Shown: positions 1 through 4,772 of the stretch, piece after piece
Position numbering within the stretch: position 1 is the first letter of the stretch
Layout: each line of letters starts with the position of its first letter
Source: an uncultured Clostridia bacterium
GTDB taxonomy: Bacteria; Bacillota; Clostridia; Oscillospirales; CAG-272
DNA: 5,833 nt
Direction: 5' to 3'
NCBI GenBank assembly: GCA_946404295.1
Contig: CAMJDE010000131.1
Span: 1-5,833, forward strand
Program-made: the position numbers and the translations under genes
Notes under the pieces: model-generated
Database searches by the model: none
What the model saw: the letters and a program-made list of their open reading frames with translations, nothing else
What the model was told of the DNA's origin: nothing

Positions 1-48
1 GACCCGACGGCGTACCTGCGTACGCCAAGCGGTCGCAAACGCGGATAG
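1..48 (+). CDS. Possible 3' end of an unidentified gene entering from the left
   Basis: Reading frame 1 is open from the window edge to a TAG at 46-48 and would encode 15 residues ending in a basic tail (reads ...TPSGRKRG). It is followed 22 bp later by a strong inverted repeat suited to terminate a plus-strand transcript, which is the main reason to suspect a real gene end here. The fragment is too short to assign to a family. Frame 3 is also open across this stretch and an intergenic interpretation is equally possible. Confidence 0.25.
   Translation, partial: DPTAYLRTPSGRKRG
9..26. repeat. Short perfect hairpin, 7-bp arms
   Basis: GGCGTAC at 9-15 and GTACGCC at 20-26 are exact reverse complements around a CTGC loop. 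There is no T-tract after it, so it is not a canonical terminator. It may simply be part of the coding sequence that enters from the left. Confidence 0.4.
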
Positions 49-70
49 GAAAACAATATGATAAAACGGA

Positions 71-100
71 GAAAACCGTTCGCGTTCGCGAACGGTTTTC
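71..100. terminator. Bidirectional intrinsic terminator (14-bp perfect inverted repeat)
   Basis: Positions 71-84 and 87-100 are exact reverse complements around a 2-bp centre, giving a GC-rich core (CCGTTCGCG / CGCGAACGG) flanked by AAAA on the left and TTTT on the right. Read on plus, the stem is followed by TTTTCC. Read on minus, it is followed by TTTTCTCCGTTTTAT. Either strand therefore gives a stem plus U-rich tail. It lies about 100 bp downstream of the minus-strand membrane protein gene and just after the possible gene end at the left edge, consistent with convergent termination. Confidence 0.75.
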
Positions 101-204
101 CACCTTAATAGCATCTTGCTGTGTGAAACAAATCTTTCAAAGCAAAATGCTTTAACGGACTATAAGATAATCCTTGTTTTCCGGTCTGCGCTGAAATGTG
201 CGTG

Positions 205-678
205 TCAAACCTTTCCGGAGGCGGCAGCCGCGCCACCAGCCAGAATCCCGCCGATCAGCATCATGATCGGACCCGCGGCGATCGAAACGTCGTGCTTGTT
301 CGCCATCACGAGCGCGAACACGAAGACGAGGATCGCGGCGACGACGGTCAGAGCGCCGACGAGCGAGACGACCGTATTGAGACTCTTCACGCCGACGAAT
401 TTCGCGACGGCGAAGAGAGCGGTCACGACGATCGCGAGAATGAAGGTCGCCCAAGCGAAGATATTGGTGACGGCATAGCCCTCGTAGGTGGAATCGGCAC
501 GTTTCGCCAGGTCGTTGAGGTCAGCCAGATCCGAAAGTTTTGCGTAGGTGGTTCCGCCGAGCAGGGCGTCCCACTTCAGGAAGTTGCCGAACATACCGAT
601 AATGGCAAGGACGAGACCTGCGATGATCAGGGCACAGAGGACAAGGGTTTTGACGTCAAACGCGATTTTTTTGGACAT
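205..678 (-). CDS. Small four-helix integral membrane protein, unknown function
   Basis: The gene encodes 157 residues, starting at ATG (676-678) with an AAAGGAG Shine-Dalgarno site 8 nt upstream and ending in TGA at 205-207. Hydrophobic segments are visible at roughly residues 9-29, 70-93, 99-124 and 131-150. The 40-residue stretch between helices 1 and 2 (about 30-69) is hydrophilic and charged (contains KLSDLADLNDLAKRAD), giving a claudin-like layout of one long loop then three closely spaced helices. The fourth helix is rich in Gly and Ala (IGGILAGGAAAA). The short lysine-rich start (MSKK) suggests a cytoplasmic N-terminus. I recognise no family and no catalytic motif. It is transcribed alone from its own promoter at 725-753, and it resembles the neighbouring 800-1330 product in topology and in short motifs. 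Coding status is convincing; function is unknown. Confidence 0.85.
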   Translation of the reverse strand: MSKKIAFDVKTLVLCALIIAGLVLAIIGMFGNFLKWDALLGGTTYAKLSDLADLNDLAKRADSTYEGYAVTNIFAWATFILAIVVTALFAVAKFVGVKSLNTVVSLVGALTVVAAILVFVFALVMANKHDVSIAAGPIMMLIGGILAGGAAAASGKV

Positions 679-686
679 GGTTTTTT

Positions 687-710
687 CTCCTTTCGACGGA
701 GTTATCTCCG
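687..710 (-). promoter_or_regulatory. Leader hairpin next to the Shine-Dalgarno site
   Basis: In the minus-strand leader, CGGAG (710-706) and CTCCG (701-697) form a 5-bp stem with an ATAA loop. The CTCC within the 3' arm could instead pair with the GGAG of the ribosome-binding site (690-687) across a 7-nt loop. The two pairings are mutually exclusive. The upstream stem is longer and should leave the site free by default. Any regulation is inference. Confidence 0.35.
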
Positions 711-724
711 CTTATTGTAACTAT

Positions 725-753
725 ATTGTAGCATATCCGGTCGAAAAATGCAA
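725..753 (-). promoter_or_regulatory. Sigma-A promoter for the 205-678 membrane protein gene
   Basis: On the minus strand, TTGCAT (753-748) is followed by a 17-bp spacer and TACAAT (730-725). The bases TGC directly before the -10 make an extended -10 (TGnTACAAT), which compensates for a -35 matching only 3 of 6 consensus positions. Transcription would start near 718, leaving a leader of about 40 nt. The promoter lies just downstream of the terminator of the preceding operon. Confidence 0.7.
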
Positions 754-760
754 GCGAAAC

Positions 761-796
761 GGGAGAAAAAAGAAAAACCCTCCTTTTTGAAGAGGG
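761..796 (-). terminator. Intrinsic terminator of the pyridoxamine kinase operon
   Basis: Directly after the TGA at 800-802, the minus strand reads CCCTC (796-792), a 9-nt loop region, GAGGG (782-778), and then a T-rich tail TTTTTCTTTTTT (777-766). This is a classic stem plus U-tract. It closes the operon and separates it from the next promoter. Confidence 0.8.
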
Positions 797-799
797 CTG

Positions 800-1330
800 T
801 CAGAGAGAGCGGCGAACCGCGACAAACGACGAGACTCCGGTGAGCAGCCCGCCCGAGAGCGAGAAATACGCACCGACAGAGAGGAGCACGCGGCTGCCTT
901 CCCCGCCCGCCGAGACCGAAAAGAGGACGGCGAAGAGGAAGAAAACGACCGCCGCGAGGGCGAGCAGAAATCCCGCCCCGGCAACGTACCAGCGGGGGCG
1001 CGTTTCGGTCGGGGCAAGCCGCGTCCAAAGGAGCAGAAGCAGGGTGACGCACGCCCCGACGGCGACCGCCCACGCAAAGCCGCGAGCCACGCCGAAGAAG
1101 CGGAAACCCTTCCCCGTGACCTCGCGCATCGCGTCGTTTTGGTTTGCCCACGCGGCGAGCGTGCGGCTCTCGCGGATGATCGCGTCGGTCGCGGGATTCT
1201 TGGTCAGGAGCGAAGCGAACGGAAGGATCAGCCCCAAAATCGAAAGGGCGGCGCCGGGGGTCGCGAAGGCGAGCGGAAGGAACGGGAGAATGCCCGCATT
1301 CTTTCCTTTATTATTTCTTTTATCCGGCAC
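800..1330 (-). CDS. Second four-helix integral membrane protein, unknown function
   Basis: The gene encodes 176 residues from a GTG start (1330-1328) chosen because AAAGGAGG sits 7 nt upstream; it ends in TGA at 800-802. The N-terminus is basic (MPDKRNNKGK). Hydrophobic segments fall at about residues 13-42, 80-103, 114-138 and 147-171, with a hydrophilic loop at about 43-77 containing charged residues and few hydrophobics. This is the same long-loop-then-three-helices plan as the 205-678 product. Shared short motifs are FAWA at the start of helix 2 and an S/I-GG-I/L-L-x-G pattern in helix 4, suggesting distant paralogy. It lies 47 bp downstream of the EEP-hydrolase gene in the same operon and is the last gene before the terminator. 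No known domain or catalytic motif is recognised. Confidence 0.82.
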   Translation of the reverse strand: MPDKRNNKGKNAGILPFLPLAFATPGAALSILGLILPFASLLTKNPATDAIIRESRTLAAWANQNDAMREVTGKGFRFFGVARGFAWAVAVGACVTLLLLLWTRLAPTETRPRWYVAGAGFLLALAAVVFFLFAVLFSVSAGGEGSRVLLSVGAYFSLSGGLLTGVSSFVAVRRSL

Positions 1331-1377
1331 GGCGGCGCCTCCTTTCCCGCGCGGGGGCGGTTGCGAAAATTCCCGTA

Positions 1378-2172
1378 TTACAGGGTGAAAGTGATCGTGA
1401 AGGGATAGTGGTCCGAGAGATAGATCCCGCAGTTCTCGTCACGCCACACCGAGAGGTCGCGGGCGGTTTCTGCGCTTTTCGGATCCAGATAAATGTAGTC
1501 AATCTTGCGCGGCTCGTCGTTCGAGCCCGGAACGAGTCTGCCGAACCAATGGAAGGTCGGTCCGCTCTCGCGGGTCGTCTCGACGAGCGGGAAAACGGTG
1601 TTGGCGTCGACCCACTTCATCGTCTCGGACTCGGGCTTCGCGTTGAAGTCGCCGAGAACGACCGTCGCGTCGCAGGGGAGTTCCTTCTGCTTTTGCGCAA
1701 GGTATTCGGTGATCTGTTTGATCCCGAGAATGCGCGCCTCGTCGGAGACGTGATCGAGATGCACGCCGACGACGCGGAGCAGTTTGCCGTTCTCTTTTGA
1801 GAGAAGCACCGCGACGGGGCAAATGCGGGGGCATTGGCTCTGGTTCGGATAGCGCGAACCGGGGACGAGCGGCGTCGGACTGAGCCAGAAACTCTCGAAA
1901 GCGACGAGTTCAAACAAGCCGTGCTTGACGGCGATCGTGACGCCCTCTCCCCTGCGGTCGGCGTTTCTGCCGTGCCCGTAGAGGTCGTAGCCGTCGAGAT
2001 GGTTTTTGAAGAACGCGCGGATCGGGTCGATCACCTCCTGAAAGCAGATCAGGTCGGGCGACTCCACCCGGATCTTTTCGAGGATCATCCCCGAACGGAA
2101 GAGAAACGAGTTGACCCCGTCCTCGCCGAGATAGACGCTTCTTACGTTAAACGAGCAGACTTTCAGTTCCAT
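1378..2172 (-). CDS. Endonuclease/exonuclease/phosphatase (EEP) family hydrolase
   Basis: The gene encodes 264 residues, a normal length for a single EEP domain without signal peptide or membrane segment, so it is probably cytoplasmic. The catalytic set of the DNase I/Mg-dependent phosphohydrolase fold is complete: N9 in SFNVR, E46 in ICFQEV, H138 and D140 in GVHLDH, D175 and N177 in LGDFNAKP, D225 in KIDYIYLD, and the terminal D254-H255 in LSDHYPF. FWLSP (residues 95-99) is also typical of this bacterial subgroup. These residues bind Mg2+ and cleave phosphodiester or phosphomonoester bonds, but the sequence does not say whether the substrate is nucleic acid, a phospholipid head group or a small metabolite. 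ATG at 2172 has GGAG 7 nt upstream, inside the end of the kinase gene. It starts 2 bp after the pyridoxamine kinase stop, so the two are likely translationally coupled. Family assignment is firm; substrate is unknown. Confidence 0.92.
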   Translation of the reverse strand: MELKVCSFNVRSVYLGEDGVNSFLFRSGMILEKIRVESPDLICFQEVIDPIRAFFKNHLDGYDLYGHGRNADRRGEGVTIAVKHGLFELVAFESFWLSPTPLVPGSRYPNQSQCPRICPVAVLLSKENGKLLRVVGVHLDHVSDEARILGIKQITEYLAQKQKELPCDATVVLGDFNAKPESETMKWVDANTVFPLVETTRESGPTFHWFGRLVPGSNDEPRKIDYIYLDPKSAETARDLSVWRDENCGIYLSDHYPFTITFTL

Positions 2173-2174
2173 TT

Positions 2175-3029
2175 TTATTCTCCGTCCTTCGGGACAAGAC
2201 GCCCGAGCGTTTTCTCAAACAGTAAGCCGTAGGGATGTTCGGAAAGGTAGGGGTAGGTGACCCGCACCGTCTCGCGGACGTAGTCGGCGGCGAGCCGCGA
2301 CGCGGTCTCGAGCGTTTTGCCCGAGAGGATATGTCCGACCATCACCGAGGTAAAGACGTCGCCCGTCCCGTGGATCGGGGCGTCGATCCGCTCGTGGAAA
2401 TACGAGAAGATCTTGTTTTCGGCGGCGTCGTAACCGACGACCCCGTATTCCCCGCCGCACGCGACGCTGGTGAGCACGACGCTCTTGCATCCCGCGTCGA
2501 CCAGCCGCCGGATCAGACCGTCGATATACGCGCGGTCGTAACCGCCCGCCGGGTACTCCTCGCCGAGCATAAAGCACGCCTCGGTGACGTTCGGGGTGGC
2601 GACGGCGGATTTTTGACAGAGTTTCATCATATCGGCGGCGTGGGCGGCGTCAAATCCCCAGTAGAACTTTCCGTTGTCCGCCATCGCGGGGTCGACGACC
2701 AGCAGGGTGTTTTCGTCCGAGAGCCGGTCGATCAACTCGGAGACCAGCGAAACCTGCCGTCCCTTGCAGAGATATCCGGTGTAGATACAGTCAAACCTGA
2801 TCCCCGTTTTTTTCCAATGTTCGGAGATCGGAGCGATGTCGTCGGTGAGATCGCGCACCGTATAACCCGTAAACCCCCCCGTATGGGTCGACAAAACGGC
2901 AGTAGGGAGGATCACCGTCTCGTGCCCCATCGCCGAAAGGATCGGCAGGGCGACGGTCGTCGAACACTTCCCGAAACAGGAAATATCCTCGACGGTAAGC
3001 ACGCGCTTTTGGATCGGAGTATGATACAT
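2175..3029 (-). CDS. pdxK: Pyridoxamine/pyridoxal kinase (PdxK/PdxY family)
   Basis: The product (284 residues) belongs to the ribokinase-fold vitamin B6 kinases, which phosphorylate the 5'-hydroxyl of pyridoxal, pyridoxine or pyridoxamine with ATP in the cytoplasm to feed PLP salvage. Visible family signatures are the substrate-side segment STHTGGFTGY (residues 47-56), VDPAMADNGKFY (112-123), ATPNVTEA (144-151), the conserved TSVACGG region (187-193), and the anion-hole/catalytic GTGD at 221-224 with D224 as general base. Length matches the family. ATG at 3029 is chosen because AGAGG lies 8 nt upstream and family homology begins within a few residues. An in-frame extension back to 3212 adds 61 low-complexity Arg/Phe-rich codons and would cross the promoter, so it is rejected. 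First gene of a three-gene operon. The related ThiD (HMP kinase) activity cannot be excluded from sequence alone, but the motifs favour the PdxK/PdxY branch. Confidence 0.92.
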   Translation of the reverse strand: MYHTPIQKRVLTVEDISCFGKCSTTVALPILSAMGHETVILPTAVLSTHTGGFTGYTVRDLTDDIAPISEHWKKTGIRFDCIYTGYLCKGRQVSLVSELIDRLSDENTLLVVDPAMADNGKFYWGFDAAHAADMMKLCQKSAVATPNVTEACFMLGEEYPAGGYDRAYIDGLIRRLVDAGCKSVVLTSVACGGEYGVVGYDAAENKIFSYFHERIDAPIHGTGDVFTSVMVGHILSGKTLETASRLAADYVRETVRVTYPYLSEHPYGLLFEKTLGRLVPKDGE

Positions 3030-3081
3030 GGAGAACGCCTCTTTTCCGTCCGCTCCGGCGGACCGGTTGATATCGAAGGGT

Positions 3082-3110
3082 ATTATAGCATAGGTCCCCG
3101 ATTTTTTCCA
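3082..3110 (-). promoter_or_regulatory. Sigma-A promoter of the pyridoxamine kinase operon
   Basis: On the minus strand, TGGAAA (3110-3105, 4 of 6 matches) is followed by 17 bp and a perfect TATAAT (3087-3082), preceded by TGC to form an extended -10. The start site would fall near 3075, leaving a leader of about 45 nt. Just upstream of the -35 lie runs of T on the sense strand, which could act as an UP-like element. Confidence 0.8.
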
Positions 3111-3168
3111 CCGTTTTCGAAAAAAAAAGCGAAAAAAGCATAAACGGGCGCAAAAAGAGGTAAAAAAA
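3102..3168. promoter_or_regulatory. Phased A-tracts between divergent promoters
   Basis: Runs of A or T lie at 3102-3107, 3114-3117, 3120-3128, 3132-3137, 3152-3156 and 3162-3168. Most centres are separated by about 10.5, 11 or 19.5 bp, close to one or two helical turns, a pattern known to give intrinsic DNA curvature. It sits exactly between the two divergent promoters. The pattern is seen directly; bending and a regulatory role are inferred. Confidence 0.45.
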
Positions 3169-3191
3169 CGCGTTCTCTCACGCGCGCGCGG

Positions 3192-3234
3192 TTGACAAAA
3201 TCGGCTTTTCATTTTATAATAAAATAGATATAAT
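3192..3234 (+). promoter_or_regulatory. Full-consensus sigma-A promoter for the radical SAM gene
   Basis: TTGACA at 3192-3197, a 17-bp spacer, then TATAAT at 3215-3220 is a perfect match at both hexamers and spacing. A second TATAAT occurs at 3229-3234, 14 bp further, without an obvious -35. The start would lie near 3227, giving a short leader of about 33 nt with the ribosome-binding site at 3247-3252. Confidence 0.9.
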
Positions 3235-3259
3235 AGATTTTTCCGAAAGGGGACAAGCC

Positions 3260-4165
3260 GTGGACGCCGACGCCTACCGTTCCTGCCGCCTCTGCCCGCG
3301 CGCCTGCGGGGTCGACCGCACGGCGGGCAAGACCGGCGCCTGCCGGGTCGGAAGCGAACTCCGGGTCGCGCGCGCCGCGCTCCACCCGTGGGAGGAACCC
3401 TGCCTCGTCGGGGACAAGGGTTCGGGCGCCGTCTTTTTTGCGGGATGCGGGCTGGGCTGTATCTACTGTCAGAACCGCGCGATCTCGCGAGGCGAGGCGG
3501 GGGCGGCGATCACGGTCGAACGGCTCGCAACGATCTTTCTCGAACTGCAGGAAGCCGGGGCGGCGAATATCAACCTGGTCACCGGGACGCAGTTTCTCCC
3601 CTCGATCCTTCCGGCGCTCGCGTCGGCGCGGGAACGGGGACTTTCGCTCCCCGTCGTGTGGAACTCGGGGGGATATGAAACCGATGCGACGCTCGACGCG
3701 CTTTCGGGCTCGGTCGATGTTTTCCTTCCCGATTACAAGTACGCGTCGGCGAAAACGGCGAAGGCGTGTTCAGGCGCGCCCGACTATCCCGCCGTCGCCC
3801 TCGCGGCGATCGAAAAGATGCTGTCGATCTCGGGCGAACCGATTTTCGCCGATGACGGGCGCTTGCTCCGCGGGACGGTCGTCCGGCTGCTTCTGCTCCC
3901 GGGACGGCTGCTCGAAGCCAAGACCGCGCTCTCGCGGGTTTTCCGGCTCTGCGGGAACTCCGTGATCTACAGTCTGATGCGCCAGTACACCCCGCAGCCG
4001 GGGCTTCCCTCTCCGCTCGACCGCCGCGTCACCGACCGGGAATACAAGTCCTTCGTCGATCACGCGCTCGCGCTCGGGGTCGAGCGCGGGTACACGCAGG
4101 AAAAGGACTGCGCCGAAGAGAGTTTTATCCCCGCGTTCGACCTGACGGGGGTGCTGCCGAAATGA
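3260..4165 (+). CDS. PflX-type radical SAM protein (COG1313-like, PFL-activase homolog)
   Basis: The product (301 residues, the usual length) is a member of the PflX group of radical SAM proteins, relatives of pyruvate formate-lyase activating enzyme whose own substrate is not established. The SAM-binding [4Fe-4S] motif is CX3CX2C at C63, C67 and C70 in AGCGLGCIYCQN. Ahead of it is the family's N-terminal Cys cluster C9-X2-C12-X3-C16 with C28, likely a further metal site. SGGYE (136-140), the LPDYKY segment (156-161), LMRQYTP (239-245) and the C-terminal ESFIPAFD (287-294) are also family marks. Two usually conserved spots differ from what I remember of the family: the VTPTH motif reads VTGTQ (107-111), and the RHLVLPG motif reads RLLLLPG (209-215). 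The start is GTG at 3260, with AAGGGG 7 nt upstream. No glycyl-radical enzyme is present in the window. The stop overlaps the next start as ATGA. Confidence 0.92.
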   Translation: MDADAYRSCRLCPRACGVDRTAGKTGACRVGSELRVARAALHPWEEPCLVGDKGSGAVFFAGCGLGCIYCQNRAISRGEAGAAITVERLATIFLELQEAGAANINLVTGTQFLPSILPALASARERGLSLPVVWNSGGYETDATLDALSGSVDVFLPDYKYASAKTAKACSGAPDYPAVALAAIEKMLSISGEPIFADDGRLLRGTVVRLLLLPGRLLEAKTALSRVFRLCGNSVIYSLMRQYTPQPGLPSPLDRRVTDREYKSFVDHALALGVERGYTQEKDCAEESFIPAFDLTGVLPK

Positions 4166-4539
4166 ACGAAACGAACAATCCGAAGTTGAAGTCCCTCGCA
4201 CAAGTTTTGCGGCGGAGGATGACCGAGGAAGAGCGGCATCTTTGGTATGACTATCTCCGAAAGAGTCCGGTCACGTTTCAAAGGCAAAAAGTAATCGGAC
4301 CCTATATCGTCGATTTCTACTGTGCAAAAGCGCATTTGGTCATCGAGATCGACGGAGCGCAGCATTTTGAAGAAGAAGGAAAAGCGAAGGATCGGGTGCG
4401 GGACGCCTTTTTATCCGAACTCGGTATTCGGGTTCTTCGGTATTCAAACGTCGAGATCAATCGCAACTTTCGCGGCGTTTGCGAGGACATACTGCGATAT
4501 TTACCGAAGGGCGAACTCCGTTCCACGTCTTCCCCTTGA
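4162..4539 (+). CDS. DUF559 domain protein, Vsr/PD-(D/E)XK-like endonuclease
   Basis: The protein has 125 residues, essentially a lone DUF559 domain. Visible signatures are the N-terminal helix with RRRMTEEERHLW (17-28), FQRQKVIGPYIVDFYC (39-54) with candidate metal ligand D51, and IEIDGAQH (61-68) with E62, D64, Q67 and H68, the usual DUF559 core related to very-short-patch-repair nucleases. ILRYLPKG ends the domain. The ATG overlaps the radical SAM stop codon by 4 bp and has no good Shine-Dalgarno site, so translation may depend on coupling. GC content is about 49% in 300 sampled bases, against about 67% in 120 sampled bases of the preceding gene, which suggests a separate origin. The last five codons (STSSP) and the TGA fall in a TTCCCCTTGAGG motif belonging to the repeat family downstream, so the C-terminus runs into a repeat. 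DUF559 proteins are common in Clostridia; their cellular role is largely unknown. Confidence 0.9.
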   Translation: MNETNNPKLKSLAQVLRRRMTEEERHLWYDYLRKSPVTFQRQKVIGPYIVDFYCAKAHLVIEIDGAQHFEEEGKAKDRVRDAFLSELGIRVLRYSNVEINRNFRGVCEDILRYLPKGELRSTSSP

Positions 4540-4577
4540 GGACGACGAGATGATCGTTCCTTGCCTTCCCCTTGAGG
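4520..4577 (+). repeat. 22-bp direct repeats across the DUF559 stop codon
   Basis: Positions 4520-4541 and 4556-4577 match at 19 of 22 bases, with a 36-bp period. Both end in TTCCCCTTGAGG. The first copy supplies the stop codon of the DUF559 gene; the second begins the first palindromic element. Between them are 14 unique bases. Confidence 0.7.
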
Positions 4578-4610
4578 GGAAGGTGGCGCAACGTGCCGGA
4601 TGAGGTGGAG
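4564..4610 (+). repeat. Short palindromic repeat element (type 1), plus orientation
   Basis: The element consists of three modules. First, an 8-bp perfect hairpin CCTTCCCC (4564-4571), loop TTGA, GGGGAAGG (4576-4583). Second, a small hairpin GGCGC (4585-4589), loop AAC, GTGCC (4593-4597), with one G-U pair. Third, the end box GATGAGGTGGAG (4599-4610). There is no T-tract, so it is not a standard terminator. The first and third modules recur in the two longer elements downstream in reverse orientation. Confidence 0.7.
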
Positions 4611-4643
4611 TTCAGCCACCGACCCGTCCGGCTCCACCTCATC
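4599..4643. repeat. 12-bp perfect inverted repeat joining opposed elements
   Basis: GATGAGGTGGAG at 4599-4610 is exactly complementary to 4632-4643 across a 21-bp spacer. It marks the facing ends of the plus-oriented short element and the minus-oriented long element, a paired inverted arrangement like that of bacterial REP/BIME clusters. Confidence 0.75.
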
Positions 4644-4744
4644 TGTCACTACGTGACATCGGGCAGGGGTTCCCCGACGCGAACTTGAGAGCGTTGGGGG
4701 TTCCCGCTACCCCTCAAGGGGAAGACTTGGTACGGCTCGCGCGG
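4628..4744 (-). repeat. Long modular repeat (type 2), copy A
   Basis: This 117-bp unit recurs 145 bp downstream with four differences, all transitions (4633, 4658, 4723, 4726). In plus coordinates it holds CCACCTCATC, a hairpin TGTCAC-TAC-GTGACA (4645-4659), a 9-bp stem CCCCGACGC (4672-4680) with GCGTTGGGG (4691-4699) including one G-U pair around a 10-nt loop, and CCCC-TCAA-GGGG (4710-4721). Read on minus it begins TTCCCCTTGAGGGG and ends GATGAGGTGGAG, the same two end modules as the short element, with an extra stem-loop inserted between them. No open reading frame of note lies within. Confidence 0.85.
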
Positions 4745-4772
4745 CGATCCAATAAAGGAGCTTTCGATCCAC

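Noticed and set aside
139..153. AAAGCA/TGCTTT inverted repeat as a terminator for the 205-678 gene
   Set aside because: The stem is AT-rich and weak, with no proper U-tract; the 71-100 structure is a much better candidate. The rest of 101-204 shows nothing else of note.
840..1388. Plus-strand open frame opposite the second membrane protein
   Set aside because: Composition is Arg/Pro/Thr/Ala-rich as expected from antisense of hydrophobic high-GC codons; the minus strand has a perfect ribosome-binding site, helices and a terminator.
2235..3143. Long plus-strand open frame (302 codons) opposite the pyridoxamine kinase
   Set aside because: It is an antisense shadow of a clearly real gene: charged and compositionally odd, no recognisable motif, typical for high-GC DNA.
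3030..3212. In-frame upstream extension of the pyridoxamine kinase (61 codons)
   Set aside because: The added residues are Arg/Phe-rich low complexity with no family similarity, and they would cover the extended -10 promoter at 3082-3110. The ATG at 3029 has a good ribosome-binding site.
3438..3965. Plus-strand +2-frame open reading frame inside the radical SAM gene
   Set aside because: It is an Arg/Ser-rich shifted-frame shadow of the radical SAM gene, without motifs.
4564..4583. Rho-independent terminator after the DUF559 gene
   Set aside because: The 8-bp hairpin is strong but is followed by TGGCGC, not a T-tract, and it recurs as part of a repeat family.
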